Positions 17,665-27,075 of a DNA stretch of 48,777 bases are shown piece by piece. Positions within the stretch are counted from its first letter, which is position 1, and each line of letters begins with the position of its first letter. The translations under genes and the position numbers were made by a program. This DNA comes from Desulforhabdus sp. TSK (GTDB lineage Bacteria > Desulfobacterota > Syntrophobacteria > Syntrophobacterales > Syntrophobacteraceae): contig NZ_BQXM01000038.1 of assembly GCF_022836495.1 (NCBI RefSeq), positions 1 through 48,777 on the forward strand, read 5' to 3'. The notes beneath the pieces were generated by a model. That model saw only the letters and a list, made by a program, of their open reading frames with translations, was not told where the DNA came from and searched no databases.

Positions 17665-18324
17665 TCACCACGTTCTCGCACCCCGGCGTCCTCCAAACTC
17701 GAAGCCGATGAAAGCCCTCGAGAAGAAAAACAGGATGATGTGGGCAAGCTTGCTGAAGGGAATGACGATCAGCAAGAGCTCCGCAAACAGTATGTGCAGT
17801 ATCAAAAGTGTTTTATAATCGCCGACCTGGTGGTAGGCCAGAAAACCCGTCACGAAGGGGATCCCCGTCAGCAGGAGAAGTGTGTAATCCCAGGCCGTGG
17901 TCAAAATACGCACTTCCGGACGCACCATGCGCCTGGCGAGCAAGAACACGAAGCTCACCAGGAAGACGATCGTCAGGATATCTGCGGTTCCGTCACTCAT
18001 GGAAGGCAGGCTGATGCCGAAAGCCTCCTGCCACATCATGTTGTGGGCGAGCAGAAAGAGCGGAACGGCGAAGAGGCAGATGTGGAACAGAAAAAACATC
18101 AGGGTGAAAACCGGCTGGTTCCGCATGGAGACACTGCCCCAGGGGATGAGCCAGTGAAAGATGGAGCGCACTCCCCAGCTCATGTCTGCATGATTGTAGA
18201 TCACCTTGTCTCTGTCCTTGCTGAGGCCATAGAGAAAGGCCACCCGCAGGCACAATCCTCCCAGAAAAACGATAAAGGCCACCCACAGGGCCGGTCCTAT
18301 CAAAAACGCATACAAGTCATCCAT
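17665..18324 (-). CDS. tmcC: Membrane cytochrome b subunit, TmcC-like (NarI family)
   Basis: 219 aa with five or six hydrophobic segments: 'LIGPALWVAFIVFLGGL', 'PVFTLMFFLFHICLFAVPLF', 'ADILTIVFLVSFVFLLARR', 'DYTLLLLTGIPFVTGFLAYH' and 'LLILHILFAELLLIVIPFS'. Histidines inside or near helices (FHICL, AYH, LHIL, LAHI) can ligate haem b, as in NarI/DsrM. It is the membrane partner of the Fe-S protein encoded next. Known desulfovibrio operons run tmcABCD; here the order is C-B-A and no TmcD is seen. Its start is only 12 bp from a tandem repeat array whose first unit supplies part of the GAGGGAG ribosome site. Confidence 0.82.
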   Translation of the reverse strand: MDDLYAFLIGPALWVAFIVFLGGLCLRVAFLYGLSKDRDKVIYNHADMSWGVRSIFHWLIPWGSVSMRNQPVFTLMFFLFHICLFAVPLFLLAHNMMWQEAFGISLPSMSDGTADILTIVFLVSFVFLLARRMVRPEVRILTTAWDYTLLLLTGIPFVTGFLAYHQVGDYKTLLILHILFAELLLIVIPFSKLAHIILFFFSRAFIGFEFGGRRGARTW

Positions 18325-18335
18325 CGCACTTCACT

Positions 18336-18557
18336 CCCTCATTCTTTTTGCAAAACGGCAGGCTGCGCAAACACCAACCCGGGCTGTTCGCGAACAGCCC
18401 CTACCCCCTCAATCCTTGTGTAAAACGGTAGCCTGCACAACCACGAACCCGGGCTGTTCGCGAACAGCCCCTACCCCCTCAATCCTTGTTCAAAAAGGCC
18501 GTTCGCGAACCGCCCCTACGCCCTCATTCCTTGTGCAAAACGGCAGGCTACGCAACA
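18336..18557. repeat. Tandem array of 70-bp units with a 20-bp palindrome
   Basis: Units begin with CCCTC at 18336, 18406, 18476 and 18521. The first two are full 70-bp units carrying the perfect palindrome GGGCTGTTCGCGAACAGCCC at 18381-18400 and 18451-18470. The third is shortened to 45 bp with a degenerate palindrome, and the fourth is partial. The array fills the 5' side of the tmc-like operon, between it and the divergent Rrf2 gene. Confidence 0.9.
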
Positions 18558-18768
18558 GGTATGTTCATCCTTTCACTTCCACTGGAACATGACTTTTATT
18601 TCATATCACAAAATGAATGATCTTCAAGAAGGACTGCAAGGGAACAGCGATATTCCTTCCCTCATGCGATCCATCCAGGAGAAATCCTTGCGCTCCCCCC
18701 TCTCGTCGAAAGTGTCCAGGGGCAGGATCAGAAAGGATCCGTTGCCATCGCCCCCAGGCAGGATACCC

Positions 18769-18972
18769 ATGGAATGCGAGTCATGCCTTTACAGTAGGGA
18801 GCGACCGTGGCATATAGCCAATCTCGGTACGTGTGAGGGATGCGCTCGTGCGGTTACTGAGCACGGGACGAAGTTGCAGGAAAAAGGCCGCCGAAAGGAT
18901 CCGGGGAATGAAGCTATCAACGCGAAGTCGCTACGGGACGAGGCTCTTGCTGGAAATGGCCATCCATTATAA
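18769..18972 (+). CDS. Possible small CxxC-CxxC zinc-ribbon peptide, 67 aa
   Basis: ATG 18769 opens a 67-codon frame starting MECESC and continuing to 'GTCEGCARAVTEHG' (Cys3, Cys6, Cys22, Cys25), a spacing that suits a small zinc ribbon. The C-terminal half overlaps the start of the Rrf2 gene by 65 nt and looks like shadow sequence. The upstream GCAGGA is a weak ribosome site. It may be a real leader peptide or chance; I cannot decide from this sequence. Confidence 0.3.
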   Translation: MECESCLYSRERPWHIANLGTCEGCARAVTEHGTKLQEKGRRKDPGNEAINAKSLRDEALAGNGHPL

Positions 18973-19357
18973 GGAAGGGCCCATCCAGCTTGCAGAAATC
19001 GCGCGACGGCAGGAGGTTTCCACCAAGTATCTGGAGCAGATCATCATCCCCCTCAAAAAGGCCGGCTATGTCAACAGCATGCGGGGTCCCAAGGGTGGGC
19101 ACATGTTGGCCATGTCTCCCGACACCATCAGGCTGGGAGAAGTTGTAGCGCTCCTGGAGGGAGGACTGGGGGTGACGGAATGTGTGGATCATCCTGAAGG
19201 CTGCCGACGGGCGGGCTTTTGTATGACACGGTTTTTATGGAAGGAAATCAGTGAGGCCATCCGCGATCGCCTGGACAGTTTCACGCTGCTGGACCTGGTG
19301 CACATGCGCCCCGAGGACCGAGACGGCGTTTTTAACTGCATTTCGGGTCCCCGCTGA
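18908..19357 (+). CDS. Rrf2/IscR-type transcriptional regulator
   Basis: 149 aa from ATG 18908 (MKLSTRSRYGTRLLLEMA), the standard Rrf2 start. The winged helix includes 'IARRQEVSTKYLEQII' and 'GYVNSMRGPKGGHMLA'. Three cysteines, Cys92, Cys99 and Cys105, follow the IscR-like pattern (C-x6-C-x5-C), so an Fe-S cluster is likely to sense redox state or Fe-S supply. It is divergent from the tmc-like operon across a 583-bp region with palindromic repeats, so control of tmc is plausible but inferred. Confidence 0.9.
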   Translation: MKLSTRSRYGTRLLLEMAIHYKEGPIQLAEIARRQEVSTKYLEQIIIPLKKAGYVNSMRGPKGGHMLAMSPDTIRLGEVVALLEGGLGVTECVDHPEGCRRAGFCMTRFLWKEISEAIRDRLDSFTLLDLVHMRPEDRDGVFNCISGPR

Positions 19358-19393
19358 GGAGATGGAGCAAAAACCGGAAAGGCAGGCAGGGAC

Positions 19394-19909
19394 TCACGTC
19401 TCCTGCTTGTACTGAGAATAAAAATCCAGGACTTTCTTGAGATATTCCTTCGTTTCATTGAAGGGCGGGACACAGCCGTAGCGTCTGACGGTCTCAGGGC
19501 CGGCGTTGTAGGCGGCGAGAGCCAGCGTGACGTCGTTATTGAAGCGTTTGAGGAGATATTTCAGGTAGCGCACGCCGCCTTCGATGTTCTCCCTGGGGTC
19601 ATAGGGATCTTTCACTCCCATGTCTTTGGCGGTGGCGGGCATGAGCTGCATGAGCCCGATGGCTCCCCTGGAGGACAGGGCCTCGTGGTCGAAGCGCGAT
19701 TCCGCCCGGATGAGCGCCTTCACCAAGCGGGGATCGAGCCCGTATTCCCTGCTGATGCTTTGAATGTGGGGGTCGTAATAGGTGGTGTCACCCGTAAGAT
19801 AGATCCACCAGGATGAGATGCTGCAGGATCCCTTGCAAAGCATGAAAAAGGGGATGCAGTACAGCAGAGCACAGAGGCTGAAAATGATTCGGCGGCGCAT
19901 GACTTTCAT
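19394..19909 (-). CDS. Slt-type lytic transglycosylase, small
   Basis: 171 aa from ATG 19909, with GGAG about 7 nt upstream; other in-frame ATGs at 19939, 19924 and 19915 cannot be excluded. An N-terminal hydrophobic stretch (IIFSLCALLYCIPFFMLC) exports or anchors it. The SLT domain has 'GLDPRLVKALIRAESRF' with catalytic Glu70, 'SSRGAIGLMQLMPATAKDMG', and 'ALAAYNAGPETVRRYG'. It cleaves peptidoglycan in the periplasm. It converges on the Rrf2 gene with 36 bp between stops. Confidence 0.9.
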   Translation of the reverse strand: MKVMRRRIIFSLCALLYCIPFFMLCKGSCSISSWWIYLTGDTTYYDPHIQSISREYGLDPRLVKALIRAESRFDHEALSSRGAIGLMQLMPATAKDMGVKDPYDPRENIEGGVRYLKYLLKRFNNDVTLALAAYNAGPETVRRYGCVPPFNETKEYLKKVLDFYSQYKQET

Positions 19910-20206
19910 GAGCATACTCCGCATTCGGTTTAAGCACATCAGCGTCACGATTACAAGCAATTCCCTTCGACTCGCCGGAGCATCGACCGTCTCTACCACA
20001 CTGTACGCATGCCTATTAATTAAACGGATGCGCCGCGAAAAATCAAGACCGCCGGGGGGCGTTTTTTTATTTGCCTCGGTTTGTCCGTGACTTCATGTTA
20101 TATTGCCCCCTCAGAATGGGTGCCTCGAAATGGAGCGGCAAGCCTGCCCCGGTGCGCTTCTCTATTTTGAGAATCGGCGGAATGCTCCACACAGGAGAAG
20201 TTTTTC

Positions 20207-22087
20207 ATGCTTAAGAATTACTGGCCCGACGATTATTTGTCGAAAGTACGCTCCCCGAAGGATGCCATTGGATTGATCCATGCCGGACAGCGGATTTTTA
20301 TCGGATCCTCCTGCGGAGAGCCGCAGTGTCTTGTGAGGGAGCTGGCGTCGCAATCCGCCAATTTCACCGACCTGGAGATCGTGCGGCTTTTGAGCCTCGA
20401 AACGACCCCTTTGACCCTGATGGCCAGCGAGGGTTCCCGGGAAACCTTTCACATCCGGTCCTTTTACTCCGGTTCCACATTGCCCGAAGTCCTGGCGGTG
20501 AATCGGCGCTTCTTCACGCCCATCAATCTCTCCGCCCTCCCCTACCTGTTCCAGACTCGGCAGATTCCCATTCACGTGGCTCTCATCCAAGTCACGCCCC
20601 CCGATGATTTCGGGTGGATGAGCCTCGGCATTTCCGTGGACATCACGCTGGCGGCAGCGCTTTCCGCCGACATCATCATTGCTCAGGTCAACCCCAGAAT
20701 GCCGCGGGTCCTGGGAAACAGCTTCCTTCATGTCAACGATGTCGATTTTGTGGTGGAGTGCGAAGAAGAGCTCCTCACCATCGGCGAGTTTCCGGAGCCT
20801 GAAACGGCGGAGCTCCTCGCCAACAACTCGGCCAAGCTCATCGACGACGGCGCAACGTTGCAGGTAGGGCTGGGCGCCACTCCACGGGCGACGGCACTGG
20901 CCCTTTCCCAGAAAAACGACCTGGGCATCCACACCCAGTCTCTGACCCAGAGCATCATGGAGCTCGTCTCCCGCGGGGTCATCAACAACCGGAAGAAGGG
21001 CGTCAACGTCGGGAAGGTGGTGGCCAGCAGCGCCATCGGGACGTCGAACCTCTACGAGTTCCTCCATGACAATCCCAGCATCGAGTTCCATCCCTCCGAT
21101 TACGTGAACAGCCCGGCCGTCATCGCCAGCCACAACCGCATGACCTCCATCAATGTGGTCAGCGTCATGGACCTCACAGGGCAGGTGGCGGTGGACGCCG
21201 CTTCCCAGAGTCATTTCGCGGGAGTGACGGGGATGCTGGACTTTGTGCGGGGCGCTGCTCAATCGCCCGGCGGAAAGTCCATACTGCTGATCCCCTCAAC
21301 CTCCCTGAGCGGCAAAACGAGCCGCATCGTGCCCATGCTGGAGAACCTCCCCGTAGTGGTGCCGCGGAGCGACGTCTATTACGTCGTGAGCGAATACGGC
21401 GCGGTGAACCTCTTCGGCAAGAGCATCCAGGAGCGGGCCATCGCCATGATCAGCCTGGCACACCCGAATTTCCGGGATGAGCTCTTTTACAACGCCAAAA
21501 AACTTGGACTCATCGGGCCGGAAAGAAGTCTCAAGGAGTCCATTCACGCCGTCTACCCCGTGAAATGGGAGGAAAACATCGAGATCGACGGGAAGCGGGT
21601 CACCATTCGTCCGGTCAAGCCGGTGGATGAACGGCGCATCCAGGAGCACTTTTACAATCTGGACATGAACGACATCATTTCACGCTTTTTCCACCGCAAG
21701 AACACCTTCGTGCGGGATGATGTGGCGTCCATGTATCAGATTGATTATTTAAAGGAAATGACCATCGTGGCCGTCACGGGCGAGTTCGGCTTCGGCAAGA
21801 TCATCGCCATGGGCGGCTACGTTCTGGATCCGCACAACAACGTGGCCGAGGTCGCTTTCAGCGTGAGCAAGGATTGGCAGAAAAAGGGCCTGGCCAAGAG
21901 GATCCTGAAAAAGCTTGCCGAGGTGGCCAGGGAAAACGGCATCAAGGGCCTCGCCGCCTACACTTCCATGAACAATCAATCCATGATCCATCTGTTCAAA
22001 TCGCTCTCGTGTGATGTGACGACCAGCTACGACGACGATCTGGTGTGCCTCCATTGCATGTTCGAATCGGAACAGAAAGAGAGATAG
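20207..22087 (+). CDS. Acetyl-CoA hydrolase/transferase-like protein fused to a GNAT domain
   Basis: 626 aa; AGGAG lies 9 nt before the ATG. Residues 1-450 match the acetyl-CoA hydrolase/4-hydroxybutyrate CoA-transferase family: 'LQVGLGATPRA', 'SINVVSVMDLTGQVAVDAAS' (as INVVSVMDLTGQ), 'DFVRGAAQSPGGKSI', 'VVSEYGAVNLFGKS' and 'ERAIAMISLAHPNFR'. Residues about 460-620 are a GNAT acetyltransferase with 'RVTIRPVKPVDE' and the acetyl-CoA loop 'VSKDWQKKGLAKRI'. Where the family has the catalytic Glu (GIHTE), this protein reads GIHTQ (Gln244; codon CAG 20936-20938). It may therefore bind a CoA ester without classic transfer, or use other chemistry. It lies upstream of acs on the same strand, 458 bp away. 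Confidence 0.88.
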   Translation: MLKNYWPDDYLSKVRSPKDAIGLIHAGQRIFIGSSCGEPQCLVRELASQSANFTDLEIVRLLSLETTPLTLMASEGSRETFHIRSFYSGSTLPEVLAVNRRFFTPINLSALPYLFQTRQIPIHVALIQVTPPDDFGWMSLGISVDITLAAALSADIIIAQVNPRMPRVLGNSFLHVNDVDFVVECEEELLTIGEFPEPETAELLANNSAKLIDDGATLQVGLGATPRATALALSQKNDLGIHTQSLTQSIMELVSRGVINNRKKGVNVGKVVASSAIGTSNLYEFLHDNPSIEFHPSDYVNSPAVIASHNRMTSINVVSVMDLTGQVAVDAASQSHFAGVTGMLDFVRGAAQSPGGKSILLIPSTSLSGKTSRIVPMLENLPVVVPRSDVYYVVSEYGAVNLFGKSIQERAIAMISLAHPNFRDELFYNAKKLGLIGPERSLKESIHAVYPVKWEENIEIDGKRVTIRPVKPVDERRIQEHFYNLDMNDIISRFFHRKNTFVRDDVASMYQIDYLKEMTIVAVTGEFGFGKIIAMGGYVLDPHNNVAEVAFSVSKDWQKKGLAKRILKKLAEVARENGIKGLAAYTSMNNQSMIHLFKSLSCDVTTSYDDDLVCLHCMFESEQKER

Positions 22088-22545
22088 GACGGCCCCCATC
22101 CCCGAACTCAGCTCGACTCAGGAACGTGGCCGACACGATGGCCTCATCCCGGTTGTTGTGAAGAAAGGGATGGGGGGCCCCAAAGGCGCAGACGGCTCAT
22201 GAAGCGTGCCGGTGGACGTCTCCGGCAAGGGGCCGGGGACAGAAAATACCCTGTTTGTGCATCTACTCACAAACACAAGGATTTCTCTTTATCCCCCGCA
22301 TATTTTTTGTTGACAGCCGATAATCTCATTGGTAGTATTGCTTCTGAATTCAGAGGTTATATTTTCACACACCAGTTGTTCTCCCTTCTCTAACCCATAC
22401 GCGTTATTGGTTTCATTTAGGCAGCGAATCCTGATCGCATTCCTAGTTGTTGAGTTCTGTTTTCAGCGGGTTTTTTTAAGTACCAGTATAGGAAGGGCCG
22501 TCGTGTTGACGGTATGCAACAAACACCAGCTTCAAGGAGGAATCC
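22088..22545. other. Regulatory gap before acs
   Basis: 458 bp without a supported gene. It holds a long-loop inverted repeat (GGCCCCCATCCC at 22091 and GGGATGGGGGGCC at 22167) just after the CoA-transferase stop, then a strong promoter, then a leader of about 200 nt before acs. The leader could carry a regulatory structure, but I recognise no riboswitch class. Confidence 0.6.
22310..22338 (+). promoter_or_regulatory. Sigma-70 promoter for acs
   Basis: TTGACA (22310-22315), 17 bp spacer, TAGTAT (22333-22338). The transcript would start near 22345, leaving a 5' leader of about 200 nt before the acs ATG. Confidence 0.75.
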
Positions 22546-24486
22546 ATGGCTAATGAGTTGTTTCCCGTTCCTGAATCTTGGAAAAAATCTGCTTACTGTG
22601 ACAACGCAACCTATTTGAAAATGTACGAACAGTCGGTCAAGGACCCTGAGGGCTTTTGGGGGGAACAGGCCAAGCGGTTGGATTGGTTCAAGCCCTGGAC
22701 CAAGGTGAAAGAAGGCTCTTTTGACGGTGACATTCGCATCAAGTGGTTCGTAGACGGGAAGATCAACCTCAGTTACAACTGCCTGGACCGTCACCTGGCA
22801 AAGCGTGGCGACCAGGTCGCTATTATCTATGAGGGCGACGATCCGGGAGTGAGCAAGAGCTTCACGTACCGCCAGTTGTACGAAGAAGTGTGCCGCTGCG
22901 CGAACGTCCTCAAGTCTCTGGGACTCAAGAAGGGCGACCGCGTCACCATCTACCTTCCCATGATCCCGGAACTGGCCATCACCATGCTGGCCTGTACCCG
23001 CATCGGGGTCATTCATTCCATCGTCTTTGCAGGATTTTCACCCGACTCCCTGGCGGGCCGTATTCAGGACTGCGGCGGCAAAGTCGTCATCACGGCGGAT
23101 GAAGGCCTCCGCGGCGGCAAGACCGTTCCTCTCAAGCTGAATACCGACGAAGCCATCACCAAATGTGAAGGCGTCGAGAAAGTCCTCGTCGTCAAGCACA
23201 CCGGAGGTAAGGTCCCCATCACGCCGGGACGCGATGTCGACTATCACGAAGTCATGAGCAAAGCCTCTACGGAATGCCCCCCCGAAGAAATGGATGCGGA
23301 AGATCCTCTCTTCATCCTTTACACTTCGGGATCGACGGGCAAGCCCAAGGGCGTTCTGCACACCACGGGCGGTTATCTCGTCTATATATCCCTCACGCAT
23401 CAGTATGTCTTCGACTATCACGAAGGGGACATCTACTGGTGTACGGCGGACATCGGCTGGATCACCGGCCACAGCTACATCGTCTATGGCCCTCTGGCCA
23501 ACGGCGCCACCAGCCTCATGTTCGAAGGCATCCCCAACTATCCCGACTGGTCTCGTTTCTGGAGTGTTGTGGACAAACACAAGGTCAACATTTTCTATAC
23601 GGCTCCCACCGCCATCCGCGCGCTCATGCGCCAGGGCGATGCACCTGTGAAGAAAACCTCGCGCAAGAGCCTGAAGCTGCTCGGAACGGTGGGCGAGCCC
23701 ATCAACCCCGAAGCATGGCTCTGGTACTACAATACCGTCGGCGAACAACGATGCCCCATCGTGGACACCTGGTGGCAGACGGAAACCGGAGGCATCCTCA
23801 TCACACCGCTGCCCGGAGCCACGGATATGAAGCCCGGTTCGGCGACGCGGCCCTTCTTCGGGGTGCAACCGGCCATTGTGGATCCTGACGGGAAATTCCT
23901 CGAAGGTGCCGCCAGCGGCTATCTCGTCATAAAAGAACCCTGGCCCGGCATGCTGAGGACCGTTTACGGGGATCACGAACGCTTCAAACAAACCTACTTT
24001 TCCAATTACAAGGGACTTTATTTCACCGGTGACGGAGCCCGCCGCGATGAGGACGGCTACTACTGGATCACGGGCCGGGTCGACGACGTCATCAACGTTT
24101 CCGGACACCGCATGGGCACCGCCGAAATCGAAAGCGCCTTGGTAGCTCATTCCGCCGTGGCGGAGGCAGCAGTCGTCGGCTTCCCCCATGACATCAAGGG
24201 CCAGGGGATCTATGCCTACGTTACGCTCAATGCCGACCAGCAACCGACGGAAGAGCTTCGCGCCGAACTGGTAAAATGGGTTCGAAAGGAAATCGGCCCC
24301 ATCGCTTCACCCGATTTCATCCAATGGGCACCGGGACTTCCCAAGACCCGTTCGGGCAAGATCATGCGGCGTATTCTTCGTAAGGTCGCCGCCAATGAAG
24401 TCAGCGAACTGGGCGATACCTCTACACTCGCCGAACCCGCGGTGGTCGACGATCTGGTAAAGAACCGCCAGGCCGCGCAATCATAA
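22546..24486 (+). CDS. acs: Acetyl-CoA synthetase (AMP-forming)
   Basis: 646 aa, full length; AAGGAGG lies 6 nt before the ATG. The ANL superfamily motifs are [11 protein letters not shown] (from residue 259), '[10 protein letters not shown]' (the acetyl/propionyl specificity region with Trp), and the hinge region '[18 protein letters not shown]'. The C-terminal '[12 protein letters not shown]' carries Lys605, the catalytic lysine that Pat-type enzymes acetylate and sirtuins deacetylate. The enzyme activates acetate with ATP to acetyl-CoA. It has its own promoter and terminator, and lies between two GNAT fusion genes. Confidence 0.96.
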   Translation: MANELFPVPESWKKSAYCDNATYLKMYEQSVKDPEGFWGEQAKRLDWFKPWTKVKEGSFDGDIRIKWFVDGKINLSYNCLDRHLAKRGDQVAIIYEGDDPGVSKSFTYRQLYEEVCRCANVLKSLGLKKGDRVTIYLPMIPELAITMLACTRIGVIHSIVFAGFSPDSLAGRIQDCGGKVVITADEGLRGGKTVPLKLNTDEAITKCEGVEKVLVVKHTGGKVPITPGRDVDYHEVMSKASTECPPEEMDAEDPLFILYTSGSTGKPKGVLHTTGGYLVYISLTHQYVFDYHEGDIYWCTADIGWITGHSYIVYGPLANGATSLMFEGIPNYPDWSRFWSVVDKHKVNIFYTAPTAIRALMRQGDAPVKKTSRKSLKLLGTVGEPINPEAWLWYYNTVGEQRCPIVDTWWQTETGGILITPLPGATDMKPGSATRPFFGVQPAIVDPDGKFLEGAASGYLVIKEPWPGMLRTVYGDHERFKQTYFSNYKGLYFTGDGARRDEDGYYWITGRVDDVINVSGHRMGTAEIESALVAHSAVAEAAVVGFPHDIKGQGIYAYVTLNADQQPTEELRAELVKWVRKEIGPIASPDFIQWAPGLPKTRSGKIMRRILRKVAANEVSELGDTSTLAEPAVVDDLVKNRQAAQS

Positions 24487-24512
24487 TTTCATTCCAACTT
24501 AATCCTTAATAG

Positions 24513-24548
24513 AAAAAGGGGGGCGCAAGTCCCCCTTTGTTGTTGTGA
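24513..24548 (+). terminator. Terminator of acs
   Basis: AAAGGGGG (24515-24522) and CCCCCTTT (24531-24538) form an 8-bp stem with a GCGCAAGT loop, followed by GTTGTTGT. It lies about 30 bp after the acs stop; the U-run is imperfect. Confidence 0.65.
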
Positions 24549-24599
24549 CATGTCTTTTTGATTCCCTTGAAGATCCCTTTTTTCGGAGGCCGAAAATAA

Positions 24600-26252
24600 A
24601 TGGCGGTACACGACCTGGCAGGAAAGCCTGCTCCCCGATCCATGCTCGCGAACATTCCCCGTTTGATCACTGAATACTATACCCTTCAACCCGATCCATC
24701 GAACCCTGTCCACAAGGTGGAGTTCGGCACTTCCGGACATCGCGGCTCTTCGACCAGGAAAAGCTTCAACGAGAGCCACATCCTCGCGACGACCCAGGCC
24801 ATATGCGACCACCGCAAAGCCGGTGGCGTCAAGGGCCCTCTCTTCCTGGGCATGGACACCCACGCCCTCTCGGAGCCCAGTTTCGTCACCGCACTGGAAG
24901 TCCTGGCGGGCAACGGCGTGGAGGTCATGATCCAGGAGGGCTCCGGGTATACCCCGACCCCCGTCATTTCCCATGCCATCCTCGTCCACAATCGTCGGAA
25001 CCCCTCGGCTCCCGCGGACGGCATCGTCATCACCCCTTCGCACAACCCGCCTGAGGATGGGGGCTTCAAGTACAATCCACCCCACGGCGGACCTGCCGAC
25101 ACGAACATCACCCAATGGGTTCAGGACAGGGCCAATGAGCTCCTGAGAGAGGGAAACAAGGACGTTGTGCGGATCGGGATTGAAAAAGCCCTCTCCCTCA
25201 GCACCACCCATCGCTATGACTATATCCGTCCCTACGTGGAGGACCTGCGCAGTGTCATCGACATGGATGCCATCCGATCCGCCGGCATCCGCATCGGGGT
25301 CGACCCCATGGGAGGCTCGTCCGTGGCTTTCTGGGAGCCCATCGCCGAAACTTACGGTCTGAATCTTCAGCTGGTCAATCCCGTCGTCGATCCCACCTTC
25401 GGCTTCATGACTCTCGACAAGGACGGGAAAATCCGCATGGATTGCTCTTCTCCCTATGCCATGGCGAGCCTCATCCACCTCAAGGACAACTACGACGTCG
25501 CCTTCGGCAACGATCCCGATTCCGACCGTCATGGAATCGTGACCCGCAGCGTGGGCCTCATGAACCCCAACCACTACCTGTCCGTGGCCATCTGGTTCCT
25601 CTTTCAAAACCGTCCCCAATGGGGCGCAGATACGGCCGTCGGAAAAACGCTCGTGAGCAGCAGCATGATCGACCGCATTGCCGGTCACCTGAACCGCAGG
25701 CTCCTGGAAGTCCCGGTGGGGTTCAAGTGGTTTGTGGAGGGGCTCATCACGGGGGACTACGGCTTCGCCGGCGAAGAGAGTGCGGGGGCGTCTTTTCTGC
25801 GCAGGGACGGGACCGTCTGGACGACGGACAAGGACGGCATTATCCTGGATCTCCTGGCAGCAGAAATCACGGCCAAGACTGGACATGATCCGGGAGAACA
25901 TTACAAGGACCTGGTGGAAAAATTCGGAGACCCCGTTTACGAAAGAATCGACGCTCCCGCCACGTCACAGCAGAAGACGATCCTCAAGGCACTCTCGCCG
26001 GAGCAAATCGCCGCATCAACTCTGGCGGGCGAGACCATCCTGGGCAAGCTCACCGCCGCACCCGGCAACGGCGCAGCCATCGGAGGCCTGAAGGTCGTTA
26101 CGGAAAACGGCTGGTTCGCTGCACGCCCTTCAGGAACGGAGGATGTCTACAAGATCTACACGGAAAGTTTCAAAGGGAGGACGCATCTCCTGCAAATCCA
26201 GGAGGAGGCTCAGTCTATCGTCAGCAGCGCCTTTCGAAGCGGGGGGGCTTAG
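24600..26252 (+). CDS. pgm: Phosphoglucomutase (alpha-D-glucose-specific)
   Basis: 550 aa, the usual length of bacterial Pgm. The phosphoserine loop is [11 protein letters not shown] with Ser147. The metal-binding loop is DPDSDRHG, the sugar loop GEESAGASF, and the phosphate-binding end '[18 protein letters not shown]'. It interconverts glucose 1-phosphate and glucose 6-phosphate, linking glycogen/trehalose or envelope sugar synthesis to central metabolism. It follows acs by 113 bp, beyond a terminator, so it likely has its own promoter. Confidence 0.97.
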   Translation: MAVHDLAGKPAPRSMLANIPRLITEYYTLQPDPSNPVHKVEFGTSGHRGSSTRKSFNESHILATTQAICDHRKAGGVKGPLFLGMDTHALSEPSFVTALEVLAGNGVEVMIQEGSGYTPTPVISHAILVHNRRNPSAPADGIVITPSHNPPEDGGFKYNPPHGGPADTNITQWVQDRANELLREGNKDVVRIGIEKALSLSTTHRYDYIRPYVEDLRSVIDMDAIRSAGIRIGVDPMGGSSVAFWEPIAETYGLNLQLVNPVVDPTFGFMTLDKDGKIRMDCSSPYAMASLIHLKDNYDVAFGNDPDSDRHGIVTRSVGLMNPNHYLSVAIWFLFQNRPQWGADTAVGKTLVSSSMIDRIAGHLNRRLLEVPVGFKWFVEGLITGDYGFAGEESAGASFLRRDGTVWTTDKDGIILDLLAAEITAKTGHDPGEHYKDLVEKFGDPVYERIDAPATSQQKTILKALSPEQIAASTLAGETILGKLTAAPGNGAAIGGLKVVTENGWFAARPSGTEDVYKIYTESFKGRTHLLQIQEEAQSIVSSAFRSGGA

Positions 26253-26277
26253 GACTACAACGAGAGCTCCTGCGTAA

Positions 26278-26336
26278 GGGTGGGCTTTGCCCACCACCCA
26301 ATGCTTTCGGCGCAGAATGGTGGGCAAAGCCCACCC
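26278..26336. repeat. REP-like inverted repeat after pgm
   Basis: Perfect 19-bp arms, GGGTGGGCTTTGCCCACCA (26278-26296) and its complement at 26318-26336, flanked by GCGTA/TACGC. It is unrelated in sequence to the R1 family. It may act as a transcription-end or mRNA-stabilising hairpin for pgm. Confidence 0.8.
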
Positions 26337-26408
26337 TACGCGGGAGAGCAATGTTTCGTTGTCGTATCAGGACAACTCAATACCTTACAGTGCCCATCAC
26401 TTGAGTCG

Positions 26409-26482
26409 CCATTCCGGCGGGCGGTTAGCCGGAATCCACAGAAAAAAACTGGATGCCGGCCTAAAACTGCCGGCATGACAAA
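26409..26482. repeat. R1-like degenerate repeat, copy C
   Basis: Only the core hairpins remain: CCATTCCGGCGGGC...GCCGGAATCCA and GATGCCGGC...GCCGGCATGAC. The CAATG/CATTG termini and the GTTGAC blocks are absent, so membership in R1 is uncertain. Confidence 0.45.
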
Positions 26483-26599
26483 GAACGAAAGTATTGAAGC
26501 TGTAAAACAGTGCGATCCCCCCTCAAGGAGGGAATCGAAGCAGGTTTGACTCCCGAGTAGATGAATTTTGGACGGCCTCTGAGACAGGGCGTGGGATGG

Positions 26600-26821
26600 T
26601 CACCGAAAGGATAGGGGAAAAGGGTCGGACGATGACGAAATGGTCTTGCAGGTATTCCTCAATTCAGGAATCCATCTGCGCAGGTGCAGCGCTTCCAACG
26701 TAATGCCGGATTGCTCCATGGACCGGGCCTGATTTTCGATGAATTCCGAAAAGTTTTTGACGTCACAGGCTGCCCCGTTTGCCTCGGTCTTCCAATCGGT
26801 ATCCCATGTATACTCTGACAT
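26600..26821 (-). CDS. Small hypothetical protein, 73 aa
   Basis: It starts MSEYTWDTDW with AGGAGG 7 nt upstream, a strong ribosome site that argues for translation. The middle 'VKNFSEFIENQARSMEQSGITLEALHLRRW' looks helical. The C-terminal tail is Ser-rich. No signal or membrane segment, no recognised family, and no operon partner on this strand. Confidence 0.5.
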   Translation of the reverse strand: MSEYTWDTDWKTEANGAACDVKNFSEFIENQARSMEQSGITLEALHLRRWIPELRNTCKTISSSSDPFPLSFR

Positions 26822-26962
26822 TGCATAGCCTCCTCAAGGATTCGATCCGATCCGGATCCTGCTACCCAAATATGTTCATCCCGGCATTCTTTTCACAACT
26901 TACATTTTTTGAGAGATTGAGGGCTTGGGACTCCATCTTCGGTGACGCCCTCAGGGGGTCCG

Positions 26963-27075
26963 CAATGTCTTTGACTCCATGTCACCCCGTTGAAAACGGG
27001 TGCCCGGAGCCTCTTCCTGTTCCTGGGTTCCGGCTTTTGCCGGAATGACGAAAGGTTGTTAAGTCAACTGCACTG
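26963..27075. repeat. R1 element, copy D
   Basis: CAATGTCTTTGACTCCATGTCACCCC at the left and GGAATGACGAAAGGTTGTTAAGTCAACTGCACTG at the right match the family in inverse orientation to copy B. No clear target duplication remains. Confidence 0.7.

Noticed and set aside
18336-18557. CRISPR array
   Set aside because: Units are 70 bp and nearly identical over their whole length, so there are no variable spacers; no cas genes are in the window.
23038-24243. A 401-codon frame antisense to acs
   Set aside because: Shadow of the acs codon pattern; no start site and no recognisable motif.
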